Origin: Lacticaseibacillus chiayiensis | GTDB lineage: Bacteria > Bacillota > Bacilli > Lactobacillales > Lactobacillaceae | Reading direction: 5' to 3' | DNA length: 61,004 nt | Assembly (NCBI RefSeq): GCF_004123795.1 | Contig: NZ_MSSM01000020.1 | Span: 1 to 61,004 of the forward strand | Made by a program: the position numbers and the translations under genes | Shown here: positions 35,412-43,541 of the stretch, one piece after another | Layout of the letters: each line of letters starts with the position of its first letter | How positions within the stretch are numbered: the stretch's first letter is position 1 | Notes under the pieces: generated by a model | Databases searched by the model: none | Told to the model about the DNA's origin: nothing | The model's input: the letters and a program-made list of their open reading frames with translations, nothing else

Positions 35412-36497
35412 TCAGGCAGCAGCTTCGCCAGTGACTTGTTCCACTTTTTTCATGGCGGATACAATCTGCTGCGGCGTAAGGTCCTTGTCGATTAGAATAA
35501 AAGTTTCCTCAGGTTGTGCGGCAAATTCAGCAACTTGCTGCATCTTCTGGGCAACATTTTTCGTGACGTGTAGATCTTCAAGGTTTAACGGTAGGCCGAT
35601 TTTTTCATAAAAAGGCATCAAGTTACGAATTTCATCGTCATCTCCAGTTGTGGCGAGTTGAACCAAAATGCCGTAAGCCACTTTTGAGCCGTGGAGAATG
35701 GCGTGCGTTTCCGGCAGGTAGGACAGGCCGTTGTGAACGGCGTGGGCGCCTGCTGCACGGCCATCAACGCCGCCGAAACCGCCAACTTCTCCGGCCAATC
35801 CGATGATCGTATCGGCCACCGCTTCAAAAGCAGGCGTGTCGCGGCCAGCATCCAGATCGGCCAAGGCTTGCTCAGCATTTTTGAAGAGAATTGCCTGAAT
35901 GGTTTTGGCAGACGCACGACTTAGCTGACCATAAGCATTGAGCTGATCAACCTTGTTGCGGGTGATGCCGTCCATTTCGTACCATTTCGCCAGCGTGTCG
36001 CCAATCCCGGCAACAAAGAAATCATGTGGCGTGCTGAGCAGCAGGTTATAGTCAACCAAGGTGATGTAAGCGGACTTTTTAAAATATTCAACGTAACTAA
36101 ATGTATGTCCCTGTGCGTGGTAAATCGCCGCTAACGGTGTGAACGGTGCACAGTTGGAGGCCAAGGTGGGGATGCTAATGAGTTCGGCGCCCAGTGTTTC
36201 TGCAGCGACTTTTGCCGTGTCGATCAAGCGGCCCGCGCCGATTCCCACGACAGCATCGGCTTGTCCGATCGCTTCAGCTAACGCATGACCATTTTCGTCA
36301 CTGGCCGAGCCGTCGTAATGATAAACCGGCAAGTCCAGGGTGCCTGGATAGGCCTTGTTAAACGCCGCAAAACTCTTTTCACCGGTAATGACAACTGGCT
36401 TGGTGAAATCCTTCAAAATGGTATCCAAATAAGCAAGCGCGCCTGCCCCACTCACAAACCGATTGGCGCCAGGGCGTAAATCAAATTCCAACTCCAT
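35412..36497 (-). CDS. GldA-like iron-containing alcohol dehydrogenase
   Basis: A 361-residue group III metal-dependent dehydrogenase near glycerol dehydrogenase and hydroxycarboxylate dehydrogenase (HcxA/YbdH). The NAD site motif GIGAGRLIDTAK (about 88-99) and the metal-ligand region are present: Asp/His residues in GIGDTLAKWYE, AHAVHNGL and AILHGSKVAYG. The phrase STPHDFFVAGIGDTLAKWYE is typical of the YbdH branch rather than true GldA. I chose Met at 36497 with GAGAGGAG upstream. It is monocistronic, divergent from the T-box operon. The substrate could be 2-hydroxy or 2-oxo acids; the nearby methionine keto-acid genes are suggestive but not proof. Confidence 0.82.
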   Translation of the reverse strand: MELEFDLRPGANRFVSGAGALAYLDTILKDFTKPVVITGEKSFAAFNKAYPGTLDLPVYHYDGSASDENGHALAEAIGQADAVVGIGAGRLIDTAKVAAETLGAELISIPTLASNCAPFTPLAAIYHAQGHTFSYVEYFKKSAYITLVDYNLLLSTPHDFFVAGIGDTLAKWYEMDGITRNKVDQLNAYGQLSRASAKTIQAILFKNAEQALADLDAGRDTPAFEAVADTIIGLAGEVGGFGGVDGRAAGAHAVHNGLSYLPETHAILHGSKVAYGILVQLATTGDDDEIRNLMPFYEKIGLPLNLEDLHVTKNVAQKMQQVAEFAAQPEETFILIDKDLTPQQIVSAMKKVEQVTGEAAA

Positions 36498-36657
36498 CGA
36501 CAAAACTCCTCTCATGTAAATCTCATCTTATGTGATAATTGTTAACATACGCGCTGTCATAACCGAAGTCAACCAAAAAATAAAAAATATTTGGTTTTCG
36601 GAAGGGATTGGCATAAACGGCTGCATGTTCACGTGGACAACTTGTGAAACAAAACGG

Positions 36658-36686
36658 TTGACATTTAACTCGAATGCAGATAAACT
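36658..36686 (+). promoter_or_regulatory. Promoter of the T-box operon
   Basis: TTGACA (36658-36663), 17-bp spacer, TAAACT (36681-36686), about 30 bases before the first paired element of the T-box. Confidence 0.75.
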
Positions 36687-36692
36687 GCTTTC

Positions 36693-36969
36693 ATCTTTAA
36701 AAGTAACTGATAAAATGATGAAACGTCATGAAGCGGAGAGTAGTCAGAAACGCAGCTTAAGTGAGTCGATGGGTGGTGGAAATCGATGCAGGCGTCTGGT
36801 GAAAATGACCGCGGAATGGATCCGGCGATAAGTCGGGTACGCACTAGGCCTGCGTTAGACGGTCTCGATGTCAACAGGCATCGTTAAGGTTACGTGGTAA
36901 CGAACCAGGGTGGTACCCCGACATTGTCGGCCCTGCTGAATCATTTTTTGATTCGGCAGGGCCTTTTTT
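36693..36969 (+). promoter_or_regulatory. T-box riboswitch, methionine specifier
   Basis: The T-box sequence AGGGTGGTACC is at 36907-36917 and the terminator (CCCTGCTGAATCA/TGATTCGGCAGGG, then T7) at 36931-36969; the T-box would pair into the alternative antiterminator. Stem I closes with GCGG...CCGC (near 36733 and 36809), contains AGAGTAGT opposite GTGAAAATGACC, and places ATG (36805-36807) in the specifier position. It should therefore sense uncharged tRNA-Met and switch on the three genes downstream. Confidence 0.92.
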
Positions 36970-36970
36970 T

Positions 36971-37087
36971 GAGCGTGAGCTAGCCCGGTTAGAAACCGGA
37001 GTGTAAGTGGCCTCGGGCGTGATGGCCCGGTTCTGGCCATTGCGACCGAGGTCCTTACACGCAGATTTCTGGGCTGGTGAACGCGTC
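36971..37087. repeat. Dispersed hairpin repeat, copy E
   Basis: Inner arms GTGTAAGTGGCCTCGG and CCGAGGTCCTTACAC: the C-G pair here replaces T-A of copies A, B and D on both arms. Middle arms AGAAACC/GATTTCT. It begins two bases after the T-box terminator and so lies in the 5' leader of metQ. Confidence 0.88.
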
Positions 37088-37190
37088 GGATCTAGTCCGT
37101 TGCGTCAAGGAGTGCATCACGTTAGTCAGCTCACCTTCAGGCAGGTCATCATTTTATCAGCCAAACAACCCATAATAGGAGGATTTTTAC

Positions 37191-38030
37191 ATGAAAAAAT
37201 GGTTGAAGTTAAGTTGGGCAGCAATTGTTGCATTCAGTCTTTTAGTCGTTTTGACCGCATGCGGCGGCAGCAGCGCCAGCAGCAAGGCATCGACGGATCA
37301 GCTGTCGGATAAAACCATTACGGTCGGCGTGACAGCTGGGCCGCACGAATTAATCATGAAGCAGGTTGCAAAGTTGGCCAAAAAAGATGGGTTAACCATC
37401 AAACTCAAGCAATTCACCGACTACAACAGTCCAAACGTGGCTTTGAACGATGGTGATTTAGGCGCTAACAGTTACCAGACGCTGCCGTTTTTGAAAGAAC
37501 AGATCAAATCCAAGAATTTTAAGATTACGCAGGTCTTTAAAACCGTGGCGTTTCCAATGGGCGTTTATTCCAAAAAGATAAAAGACTTGAAGTCACTCAA
37601 GAAAGGCGATTCGATCGCGGTACCGAACGATCCGTCAAACGAGTTGCGGGCGTTGCAGCTTTTCGAAGCCGCTGGTGTGATCAAGCTTAAAGCCGGCATT
37701 AGCCAAAAGGCGACAAAGGCTGATGTTGTCGAGAATCCGCTGGGACTAAAAATTGAGGAATTGGAAGCTTCGCAGTTGCCGACGCACTTACAAGATGTGA
37801 CAGCGGCGGCCATCAACACGAATTTTGCTTTTGATTCCGGACTCACGATCAACCAAGACGCGATTTATCATGAGAAAACCAAGAATAATCCTTATCCCAA
37901 CTACTTTGTGGTCCAGACCAAGCATCAAAATGATAAGGTTATCAAGCAAATTAAGAAATACTATCAGAGCAAAACCATTAAGGATTATATTGCCAAGGAA
38001 TTCAAGGGATCGATCGTACCGGCCTTTTAA
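37191..38030 (+). CDS. metQ: MetQ/NlpA-family substrate-binding lipoprotein
   Basis: A 279-residue lipoprotein of the NlpA (MetQ) family, the receptor for methionine import by the MetNPQ ABC transporter. The signal peptide ends in a lipobox (VLTAC, Cys near 24); the mature part shows ITVGVTAGPHELIM, the family loop LGANSYQTLPFLKE and VPNDPSNELRALQLFE. AGGAGG precedes the ATG. No ATPase or permease is adjacent, so it must share components encoded elsewhere. The Met T-box upstream supports a methionine-related ligand. The two genes that follow suggest recycling of methionine derivatives. Confidence 0.9.
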   Translation: MKKWLKLSWAAIVAFSLLVVLTACGGSSASSKASTDQLSDKTITVGVTAGPHELIMKQVAKLAKKDGLTIKLKQFTDYNSPNVALNDGDLGANSYQTLPFLKEQIKSKNFKITQVFKTVAFPMGVYSKKIKDLKSLKKGDSIAVPNDPSNELRALQLFEAAGVIKLKAGISQKATKADVVENPLGLKIEELEASQLPTHLQDVTAAAINTNFAFDSGLTINQDAIYHEKTKNNPYPNYFVVQTKHQNDKVIKQIKKYYQSKTIKDYIAKEFKGSIVPAF

Positions 38031-38062
38031 GCGGTGGATATGATTCAAAAAGAGGGATGGAA

Positions 38063-38845
38063 ATGACGCAATTAACACTTGCTTTAGCGCAAATCGACAT
38101 CGCGTTTGGTCAGCCGGCGCGAAATTATCAAACTGTTGCCGATGCTGTTGCTGAAGCAGCCCGAAAAAAGGCGGATGTCGTGGTGTTACCGGAGATGTGG
38201 AATACCGGCTATGACCTTGAACATCTAGAGACGCTTGCCGATCCGGATGGCTTGCAGACGCAGACTTTTTTGAGCGATCTTGCGCGCCACTATCACCTGG
38301 CAATCGTGGGTGGCTCGATCGCCACAGCAGAAAATGAACATTTTTTCAATCGAAGTTTGACGCTGGATGCTCGGGGCCACTTGCTGGCGTCTTATGCGAA
38401 GGCGCATCTTTTTCGCCTGATGAATGAGGAAAAGTTCATCACCGCCGGATCAGAGCCTAATCACTTTACACTTGGGGTGCCGGCTAGTGTGGCGATTTGC
38501 TATGACTTGCGGTTTCCAGAGTGGTTTCGGCGCATGGCCAGCGATGGAACGCAGCTATTTTTCCTGCCGGCTGAATGGCCGACGCCGCGATTGGAACAAT
38601 TTTCTGCATTATTGACAGCGCGCGCTATTGAAAATCAAGCCTTTGTGGTGGCGGTGAATCGGGTTGGGCAAGATCCCGATAACAAATTTGGCGGACAAAG
38701 CCAAGTGATTGATCCGTTCGGCAAGCGCCTGTTGCAATTGGACGATCAGCCGCAAGTCGGTGTCGTGACCATTGATCTGGATCAGATCGCGGCCACGCGT
38801 CAACAAATTCCGGTTTTCGCGGATCGGCGCCCGGAACTGTATTAA
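38063..38845 (+). CDS. Carbon-nitrogen hydrolase, omega-amidase type (MtnU/YafV-like)
   Basis: A 260-residue nitrilase-superfamily amidase. The Glu-Lys-Cys triad is recognisable: Glu in VVLPEMWNTGYD, Lys in SYAKAHLF, Cys in VAICYDLRFPEWFR. Omega-amidases hydrolyse 2-oxoglutaramate to 2-oxoglutarate and ammonia, and are linked with glutamine transaminases. ATG at 38063 is preferred to 38057, since AGAGGG would be too close to the latter. It lies between metQ and the aminotransferase in the Met T-box operon, the same pairing seen in Bacillus methionine salvage (mtnU, mtnE). Confidence 0.88.
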   Translation: MTQLTLALAQIDIAFGQPARNYQTVADAVAEAARKKADVVVLPEMWNTGYDLEHLETLADPDGLQTQTFLSDLARHYHLAIVGGSIATAENEHFFNRSLTLDARGHLLASYAKAHLFRLMNEEKFITAGSEPNHFTLGVPASVAICYDLRFPEWFRRMASDGTQLFFLPAEWPTPRLEQFSALLTARAIENQAFVVAVNRVGQDPDNKFGGQSQVIDPFGKRLLQLDDQPQVGVVTIDLDQIAATRQQIPVFADRRPELY

Positions 38846-38896
38846 GCACCCAGACACACTAACAACACAAATTCATTAAAAAGGGGAATCAGACAA

Positions 38897-40066
38897 GTGA
38901 CATTTTCAGAATCAGCGGTGCTTCAAGCGCTGCCTAAGCAGTTTTTTGCCAGCCTCGTCAAACATGTCAATGCACGGATTGCGGCTGGCCATGACGTAAT
39001 CAATTTAGGCCAGGGGAATCCTGACCAACTGACACCTGACAATATCGTGCAGGCGGCGCAACAGGCGGTGGCTAAGCCGGGAAATCATAAGTATTCACTT
39101 TTTCGCGGTTTACCAACGTTTAAGCAGGCAGCGGCCGACTTTTACGAGCGCGAATATGGCGTTCAGCTGGATCCGGAAAAGGAAATTGCGGTTTTGGGCG
39201 GCTCCAAAATCGGGTTAGTGGAATTGCCGCTTGCGTTGATGAACCCTGGTGAGACGATTTTGCTGCCTGACCCGGGCTACCCAGACTATTTGTCAGGCGT
39301 CACATTGGCTCGGGTGAAACTGGCCTTGATGACGCTGACTGCCGAGAATGACTGGCTTCCTGATTATGCTGCGATCGAGCCGGCAGTGGCAGACGCTGCC
39401 AAGCTGCTTTATCTGAACTATCCAAATAATCCCACGACCGCGGTGGCAACCCCGGTGTTTTATGAGCAAACCGTTGCTTTTGCCAAGGCGCATCACATTG
39501 GCATTGTCAGTGATTTTGCTTACGGCGCGCTCGGTTTTGATAGTCAGCGTCCCGTGAGTTTCTTGCAAAGTCCTGGTGCGAAAGAGGTGGGCATTGAACT
39601 TTACACACTTTCGAAGACATACAACATGGCCGGTTGGCGCTTGGCGTTTGCAGCAGGCAATGCCGATATGATCGAAGCCATCAATCTGATTCAGGATCAT
39701 CTTTTCGTCTCGGTTTTCCCTGCGATTCAGCAAGCGGGGATTGAAGCGCTCCTTGGTGACCAGACATCGGTGCCTAAGCTAGTTGACTTATACCAGCAAC
39801 GCCGCGATGCGTGGTTCTCTGCGACAGAGGCCATTGGTTGGCATGGAAAAAGATCGCCAGGCACCTTTTACGCTTGGATGCCCGTGCCTGCTGGTTACAC
39901 CAGCGAATCCTTCACCGAATTACTTTTGGAGCGAGCTGACGTGGCCGTGGCTGCCGGTAACGGCTTTGGCGACCATGGAGAAGGCTATGTTCGAATCGGC
40001 TTACTCACCAGTCCGCAACGTTTGCAGGAAGCAGCTCAGCGCATCGGAAAGCTGGGGTTGTTTTAA
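38897..40066 (+). CDS. PLP-dependent aminotransferase class I/II (MtnE-like)
   Basis: A 389-residue fold-type I aminotransferase. The PLP Lys lies in LSKTYNMAGWRLAFAAGN; upstream segments NLGQGNPDQLTPDNIV, LLPDPGYPDY and LNYPNNPTTAVA match the family, and the C terminus YVRIGLLTSPQRLQEA provides the substrate carboxylate-binding Arg. The start is GTG at 38897 with AAGGGGAA upstream. Given its neighbours, I infer that it transaminates 2-oxo-4-methylthiobutyrate with glutamine as donor, the omega-amidase removing the product. Broad specificity is usual, so this is a context call. Confidence 0.85.
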   Translation: MTFSESAVLQALPKQFFASLVKHVNARIAAGHDVINLGQGNPDQLTPDNIVQAAQQAVAKPGNHKYSLFRGLPTFKQAAADFYEREYGVQLDPEKEIAVLGGSKIGLVELPLALMNPGETILLPDPGYPDYLSGVTLARVKLALMTLTAENDWLPDYAAIEPAVADAAKLLYLNYPNNPTTAVATPVFYEQTVAFAKAHHIGIVSDFAYGALGFDSQRPVSFLQSPGAKEVGIELYTLSKTYNMAGWRLAFAAGNADMIEAINLIQDHLFVSVFPAIQQAGIEALLGDQTSVPKLVDLYQQRRDAWFSATEAIGWHGKRSPGTFYAWMPVPAGYTSESFTELLLERADVAVAAGNGFGDHGEGYVRIGLLTSPQRLQEAAQRIGKLGLF

Positions 40067-40073
40067 AGGACGA

Positions 40074-40118
40074 AGCCGCAGCATTTGGTCACAATGACCG
40101 GGTGCTGCGGCTTTTTTT
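40074..40118 (+). terminator. Terminator of the Met T-box operon
   Basis: AGCCGCAGCA(TTTGGTCACAATGACCGGG)TGCTGCGGCT followed by seven T. Confidence 0.92.
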
Positions 40119-40124
40119 GAGGCA

Positions 40125-40157
40125 GCAAAAAAGCGCTAGGATTTCCCCAGCGCTTCT
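40125..40157 (-). terminator. Terminator of the MacB-type export operon
   Basis: Minus strand stem AAGCGCTGGGG/CCTAGCGCTT followed by six T, six bases after the permease stop. Confidence 0.88.
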
Positions 40158-40162
40158 AAATA

Positions 40163-41356
40163 TTATGATTTCAAAATATCAATCAAATTCTTATTCGCCG
40201 CGCTCTTCGCTGGCAATAAGCCAAACAAGATGCCGACAATGCTTGAAATGGCAAAGGTGCCGATGACAGAGCCCAACGTGACGACAGGCTTGAATGGCAG
40301 GAACATGGCGATTACCCACGCGGTTAAGGCGCCCACAATGAGACCGACAACGCCGCCAGTCAAGGTGAGCATGACCGATTCCAAAAGAAATTGTTTCATG
40401 ATTTCGGCTGGGGTGGCGCCGACTGCCATGCGGATGCCGATTTCCTGCGATCGTTCCGAAGCGGAAATATACATCATGTTCATGACGCCAACACCTGCAA
40501 TCAGAAGGGAGATACCGGCAATGGCACTTACAAAGAGCGTTAAGGCGCTGATGACATTACCAATGCCTTTCAGTAATTCGCCATAGTCAAAGTACGAATA
40601 CTCGCCGCTGCGCCGTTCACTGCCGGACTTTTTCAGTTTCTCAACCACATCTTTGGTCAGCTTGCTGACGTCACTGCCAGGGGTATACGTGATCGCCAGT
40701 TTTCGGCCTTCTTGGGAAAGCTGGCCGGCGCGGTACGCTTTTTCCGGCACCAACACATCGACGTCCAGCGCAGAATAAGGCGTTTTGGGTGGGCTGAAAA
40801 TACCGACAATATTATAATTTTTGGTTCCGAGTTCCAACGAAGAATTTAAGGCCGCGGCATTACCGTGGAAGACTTTCTTGGCCAGTTTTTTGGAGATGAT
40901 GGCATCTTCACCATCTGCTTGCAGCGAGTCTTGGCTAAAACCGTGGCCGGCGTTTAGCTGAATGTTGGGTTTCGCCTTGTTGACCAAGGTAACGGACATC
41001 ATCGTATCGGCATTTGCCAGCTGACCGTTGACTTGAAGGCGCTCCTTGTCGTGTTTAATGACGACTTTTTTGATTTTGTCTGGCGCTGTTTGCTTGGCCA
41101 AAGCAATATCACTTTCTTTGAAGCCGGCATCAGTCTCGCTGCTGCTGGTGGGATTAAAAGTGATTTCGGCGGTTTGCTGGCCTTGGGTGTCGGCCTGCAG
41201 GTTCTTCACGGTCGCAGCCTTAATTCCGTTACCCAAGGAAAGAATCGTGACCACAGACGCAATCCCGATGACAATGCCGATCATCGTTAAGAAGCTGCGG
41301 CGTTTGTTAGCCGCCAGCGCGCGAAAAGAGATTCTGATGAGTTCACTTAGTCGCAT
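40163..41356 (-). CDS. MacB-type ABC transporter permease
   Basis: A 397-residue FtsX-family permease (YknZ/MacB membrane half). An N-terminal helix (about 19-41) precedes an extracellular MacB periplasmic core domain (45-250) and three C-terminal helices (about 270-385). The conserved ASERSQEIGIRMAVGATPAEIMKQFLLES coupling region is present (read as two adjoining segments). The start overlaps the end of the ATPase gene by 14 bp. With the ATPase and the membrane-fusion protein it forms a tripartite-like Gram-positive exporter, comparable with B. subtilis YknXYZ, which protects against toxic peptides. Confidence 0.92.
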   Translation of the reverse strand: MRLSELIRISFRALAANKRRSFLTMIGIVIGIASVVTILSLGNGIKAATVKNLQADTQGQQTAEITFNPTSSSETDAGFKESDIALAKQTAPDKIKKVVIKHDKERLQVNGQLANADTMMSVTLVNKAKPNIQLNAGHGFSQDSLQADGEDAIISKKLAKKVFHGNAAALNSSLELGTKNYNIVGIFSPPKTPYSALDVDVLVPEKAYRAGQLSQEGRKLAITYTPGSDVSKLTKDVVEKLKKSGSERRSGEYSYFDYGELLKGIGNVISALTLFVSAIAGISLLIAGVGVMNMMYISASERSQEIGIRMAVGATPAEIMKQFLLESVMLTLTGGVVGLIVGALTAWVIAMFLPFKPVVTLGSVIGTFAISSIVGILFGLLPAKSAANKNLIDILKS

Positions 41357-42032
41357 GGGCCACCTCCGTATCGCTGATGATCTGGCCGTCGAGGATTTTA
41401 ATTATCCGATCGCTTTGCTCGGCCACATGTTCGTCATGAGTCACCATGATAATCGTGCCGCCTTTTCGGTGTAACTCTTTGAAAAGCTGCATAATGTCTG
41501 CCGATGTGTGGCTGTCCAATGCGCCGGTGGGTTCGTCGGCAATCAGAAACTGCGGCGAGTTTGCCAACGCCCGGGCGATCGCCACCCGTTGTTGTTGCCC
41601 ACCGGATAAGTTCCGCGGCAATTTATTTTCCATCCCTGCAAGACCGACCGATTCCAGCAGCTCGGCGATCCTGTCACGCACTTCCGATCGCCGGTGTCCG
41701 CCATAGCTCAAGGGAATCAGAACATTTTCAAAAATATTCAAGTTGTGAATGAGGCTGAAGTTTTGAAACACAAAGCCCACATGACGGTTACGCATGCGTG
41801 AAGCCTTGGTTGCGTTGAAGTCAGCCACATTTTCGTCTTGGAAAAAATACTTACCTTCAAATGCCGTGTCGAGAAAGCCGATGATATTGATCAAAGTCGA
41901 TTTTCCTGACCCTGAAGGCCCCATAATCGCAACGAATTCACCTTCGTCAATGTGCAAATTGATGTCTTTGAGGACGTGAAAAGCGGTCGCACCTTGACCG
42001 TAGCTTTTGTTAACATGCTGAAGATCAATCAT
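41343..42032 (-). CDS. ABC transporter ATP-binding protein (YknY/MacB type)
   Basis: A 229-residue ATPase. Walker A GPSGSGKST, the Q-loop FVFQNFSLIH, signature [14 protein letters not shown] and Walker [15 protein letters not shown] are intact. ATG at 42032 is chosen, with AAGGTGACC upstream; a TTG just before it is possible. It overlaps the fusion-protein gene by eight bases and the permease gene by 14, typical of one operon for one complex. Confidence 0.93.
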   Translation of the reverse strand: MIDLQHVNKSYGQGATAFHVLKDINLHIDEGEFVAIMGPSGSGKSTLINIIGFLDTAFEGKYFFQDENVADFNATKASRMRNRHVGFVFQNFSLIHNLNIFENVLIPLSYGGHRRSEVRDRIAELLESVGLAGMENKLPRNLSGGQQQRVAIARALANSPQFLIADEPTGALDSHTSADIMQLFKELHRKGGTIIMVTHDEHVAEQSDRIIKILDGQIISDTEVAHATK

Positions 42033-43092
42033 CAACGGTCACCTTCGCTCCGTCTTTGGTGGACTTTGTGGGGTTTTCCAAAATGCGGTCGCCACTGGAG
42101 AGGCCGTCCGTGACTTCATACATGTCATCTTTCTTGGTGTAAGTGATCTTGGTCCGTACCGCTCGGCCGTTGACCACTTTGTAAACAGCGCCTTGGCGGA
42201 CAGCAGTTTTAGGAATCTGCAGGCCGCTTAAGGGGATGATCATGCTGACCGACTGACCGTTTAAAAAGCCGTGATCCAGCTTGGCGGTGACGTTGTACTT
42301 AGCCAGATTCAGTTTGCTGGATTTCGCCGGATCGCTGCTAATGAAGTTAACGGATGTGGTTTGTTTCGTCTTGGTCGATAGTGCCTGCACCGTTACTGGC
42401 TGATCAATTTTAACATCGGCATAATCAAACTCGGAAACCTGACCGACTGCTTCCATTTCCGAAGAGGTTTCGGTGAACGATTGCTGGCCATTTGCTTGAT
42501 AATCAATATACAAGCGACCTGCAAACGGCGCCTTAACGATGGTGTTGAGATTTTGCCGCAATTTTGTCAGATCCTGATTGGCTTGATCAATGGATGCGGC
42601 TGAATCCTGACGATTACTTTGCGCTTCATCCAACTGCGATTGCAGGTCGGACCTTTGCGGATCGTCAGCTGCTAACTGATTGATGGACGTTTTGATTTGG
42701 TTGATCTTGTCGTCCATTTGTTTGAGACTGCGTTGTTGTTTCTGAAGTGACTGGTTTGCCGCGGCGATTTTTTCCTGCACATCAGGGTGGTAAACCGTCA
42801 AGAGTTGCTGACCGGCTGTCACTGTATCACCGTTTTTAACCGATTGATTCTGAACCGTGCCTTCAGGGATATCGATTTTTTGCGAGCGAACGGCCTGGGC
42901 CTGGCCAGATAGCCGCAACTCGTGGCGCTTAACCTGAAACGTCGCAACCGTATCCTGAGCCGTTGACTGTTGAGGTTGCTTCTTTTGCGTTACGAAGAAA
43001 ATAATGGTCACAACAATGATAGCCAAAACGCCGATGCCAATGATCACCATTCGTTGGGAAATACCTTTGTGTTTCGCCTGTCGCTTTTTCAA
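42025..43092 (-). CDS. HlyD/YknX-family membrane fusion protein
   Basis: A 355-residue adaptor protein. One N-terminal membrane helix (about 16-38) anchors it outside the membrane; a lipoyl/barrel-sandwich half (IPEGTVQNQSVKNGDTVTAGQQLL) is followed by a coiled coil (about 110-185, Gln-rich, including a SDLQSQLDEAQSNRQD segment), the second lipoyl half (FAGRLYIDYQANG) and a beta-barrel. I chose TTG at 43092, seven bases after GGAGGCGG; the longer frame upstream carries no ribosome site. It is first in the operon and its promoter is at 43138-43167. Confidence 0.87.
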   Translation of the reverse strand: MKKRQAKHKGISQRMVIIGIGVLAIIVVTIIFFVTQKKQPQQSTAQDTVATFQVKRHELRLSGQAQAVRSQKIDIPEGTVQNQSVKNGDTVTAGQQLLTVYHPDVQEKIAAANQSLQKQQRSLKQMDDKINQIKTSINQLAADDPQRSDLQSQLDEAQSNRQDSAASIDQANQDLTKLRQNLNTIVKAPFAGRLYIDYQANGQQSFTETSSEMEAVGQVSEFDYADVKIDQPVTVQALSTKTKQTTSVNFISSDPAKSSKLNLAKYNVTAKLDHGFLNGQSVSMIIPLSGLQIPKTAVRQGAVYKVVNGRAVRTKITYTKKDDMYEVTDGLSSGDRILENPTKSTKDGAKVTVDD

Positions 43093-43137
43093 AATTCCGC
43101 CTCCATGTAAACGCATTTTTACCGTGCCGTTGGTGCA

Positions 43138-43167
43138 AGTATACGGATTGAATTGGTTAACGTCCAA
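43138..43167 (-). promoter_or_regulatory. Promoter of the MacB-type export operon
   Basis: Minus strand TTGGAC (43167-43162), 18-bp spacer, TATACT (43143-43138). The DNA from 43168 to 43439 carries no recognised element. Confidence 0.55.
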
Positions 43168-43439
43168 TCATAGAATTCGCGGAATTATTTGGTTTTCCCA
43201 TTAAGAAACGAACTTTGTAAAAAAAATGACGTTTCAGCGTTGAAAGAGCGACTTGATACAGATAGTGGTGTTTAGTTGACGAGGTCAGGAAGAAGTTCGG
43301 ATGATTGAGTGACTTAGAATAACAGAAGGGCTTGAGTCAGTGACGTTTGGGAAAATTTTGAAAGTTCCACGTGAAACAAATATGGTTGATATGAAGACGG
43401 GTTTGGGATGAGATGGTGAAAGTTTGGGATGAGAATGCT

Positions 43440-43480
43440 TTAAAAAGGCTTTCTCGACAAATTGTTAAAAAGAAAGCCAC
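43440..43480 (-). terminator. Terminator of the XRE-ImmA gene
   Basis: Minus strand GGCTTTC...GAAAGCC stem (with an inner 18-base loop) followed by TTTTTA. Confidence 0.7.
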
Positions 43481-43541
43481 TTGAATCGCTGCTGACAACG
43501 AATCGAGTGGCAAAGGAACTAATAATCTCCAATTGATCATT

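Noticed and set aside
6974-37087. CRISPR array
   Set aside because: The repeat copies are kilobases apart, ~115 bp long and palindromic, with no regular spacers or cas genes.
42929-43138. Alternative frame at the start of the membrane fusion protein
   Set aside because: Shadow of the lipoyl/coiled-coil gene; the real start at TTG 43092 has GGAGGCGG.
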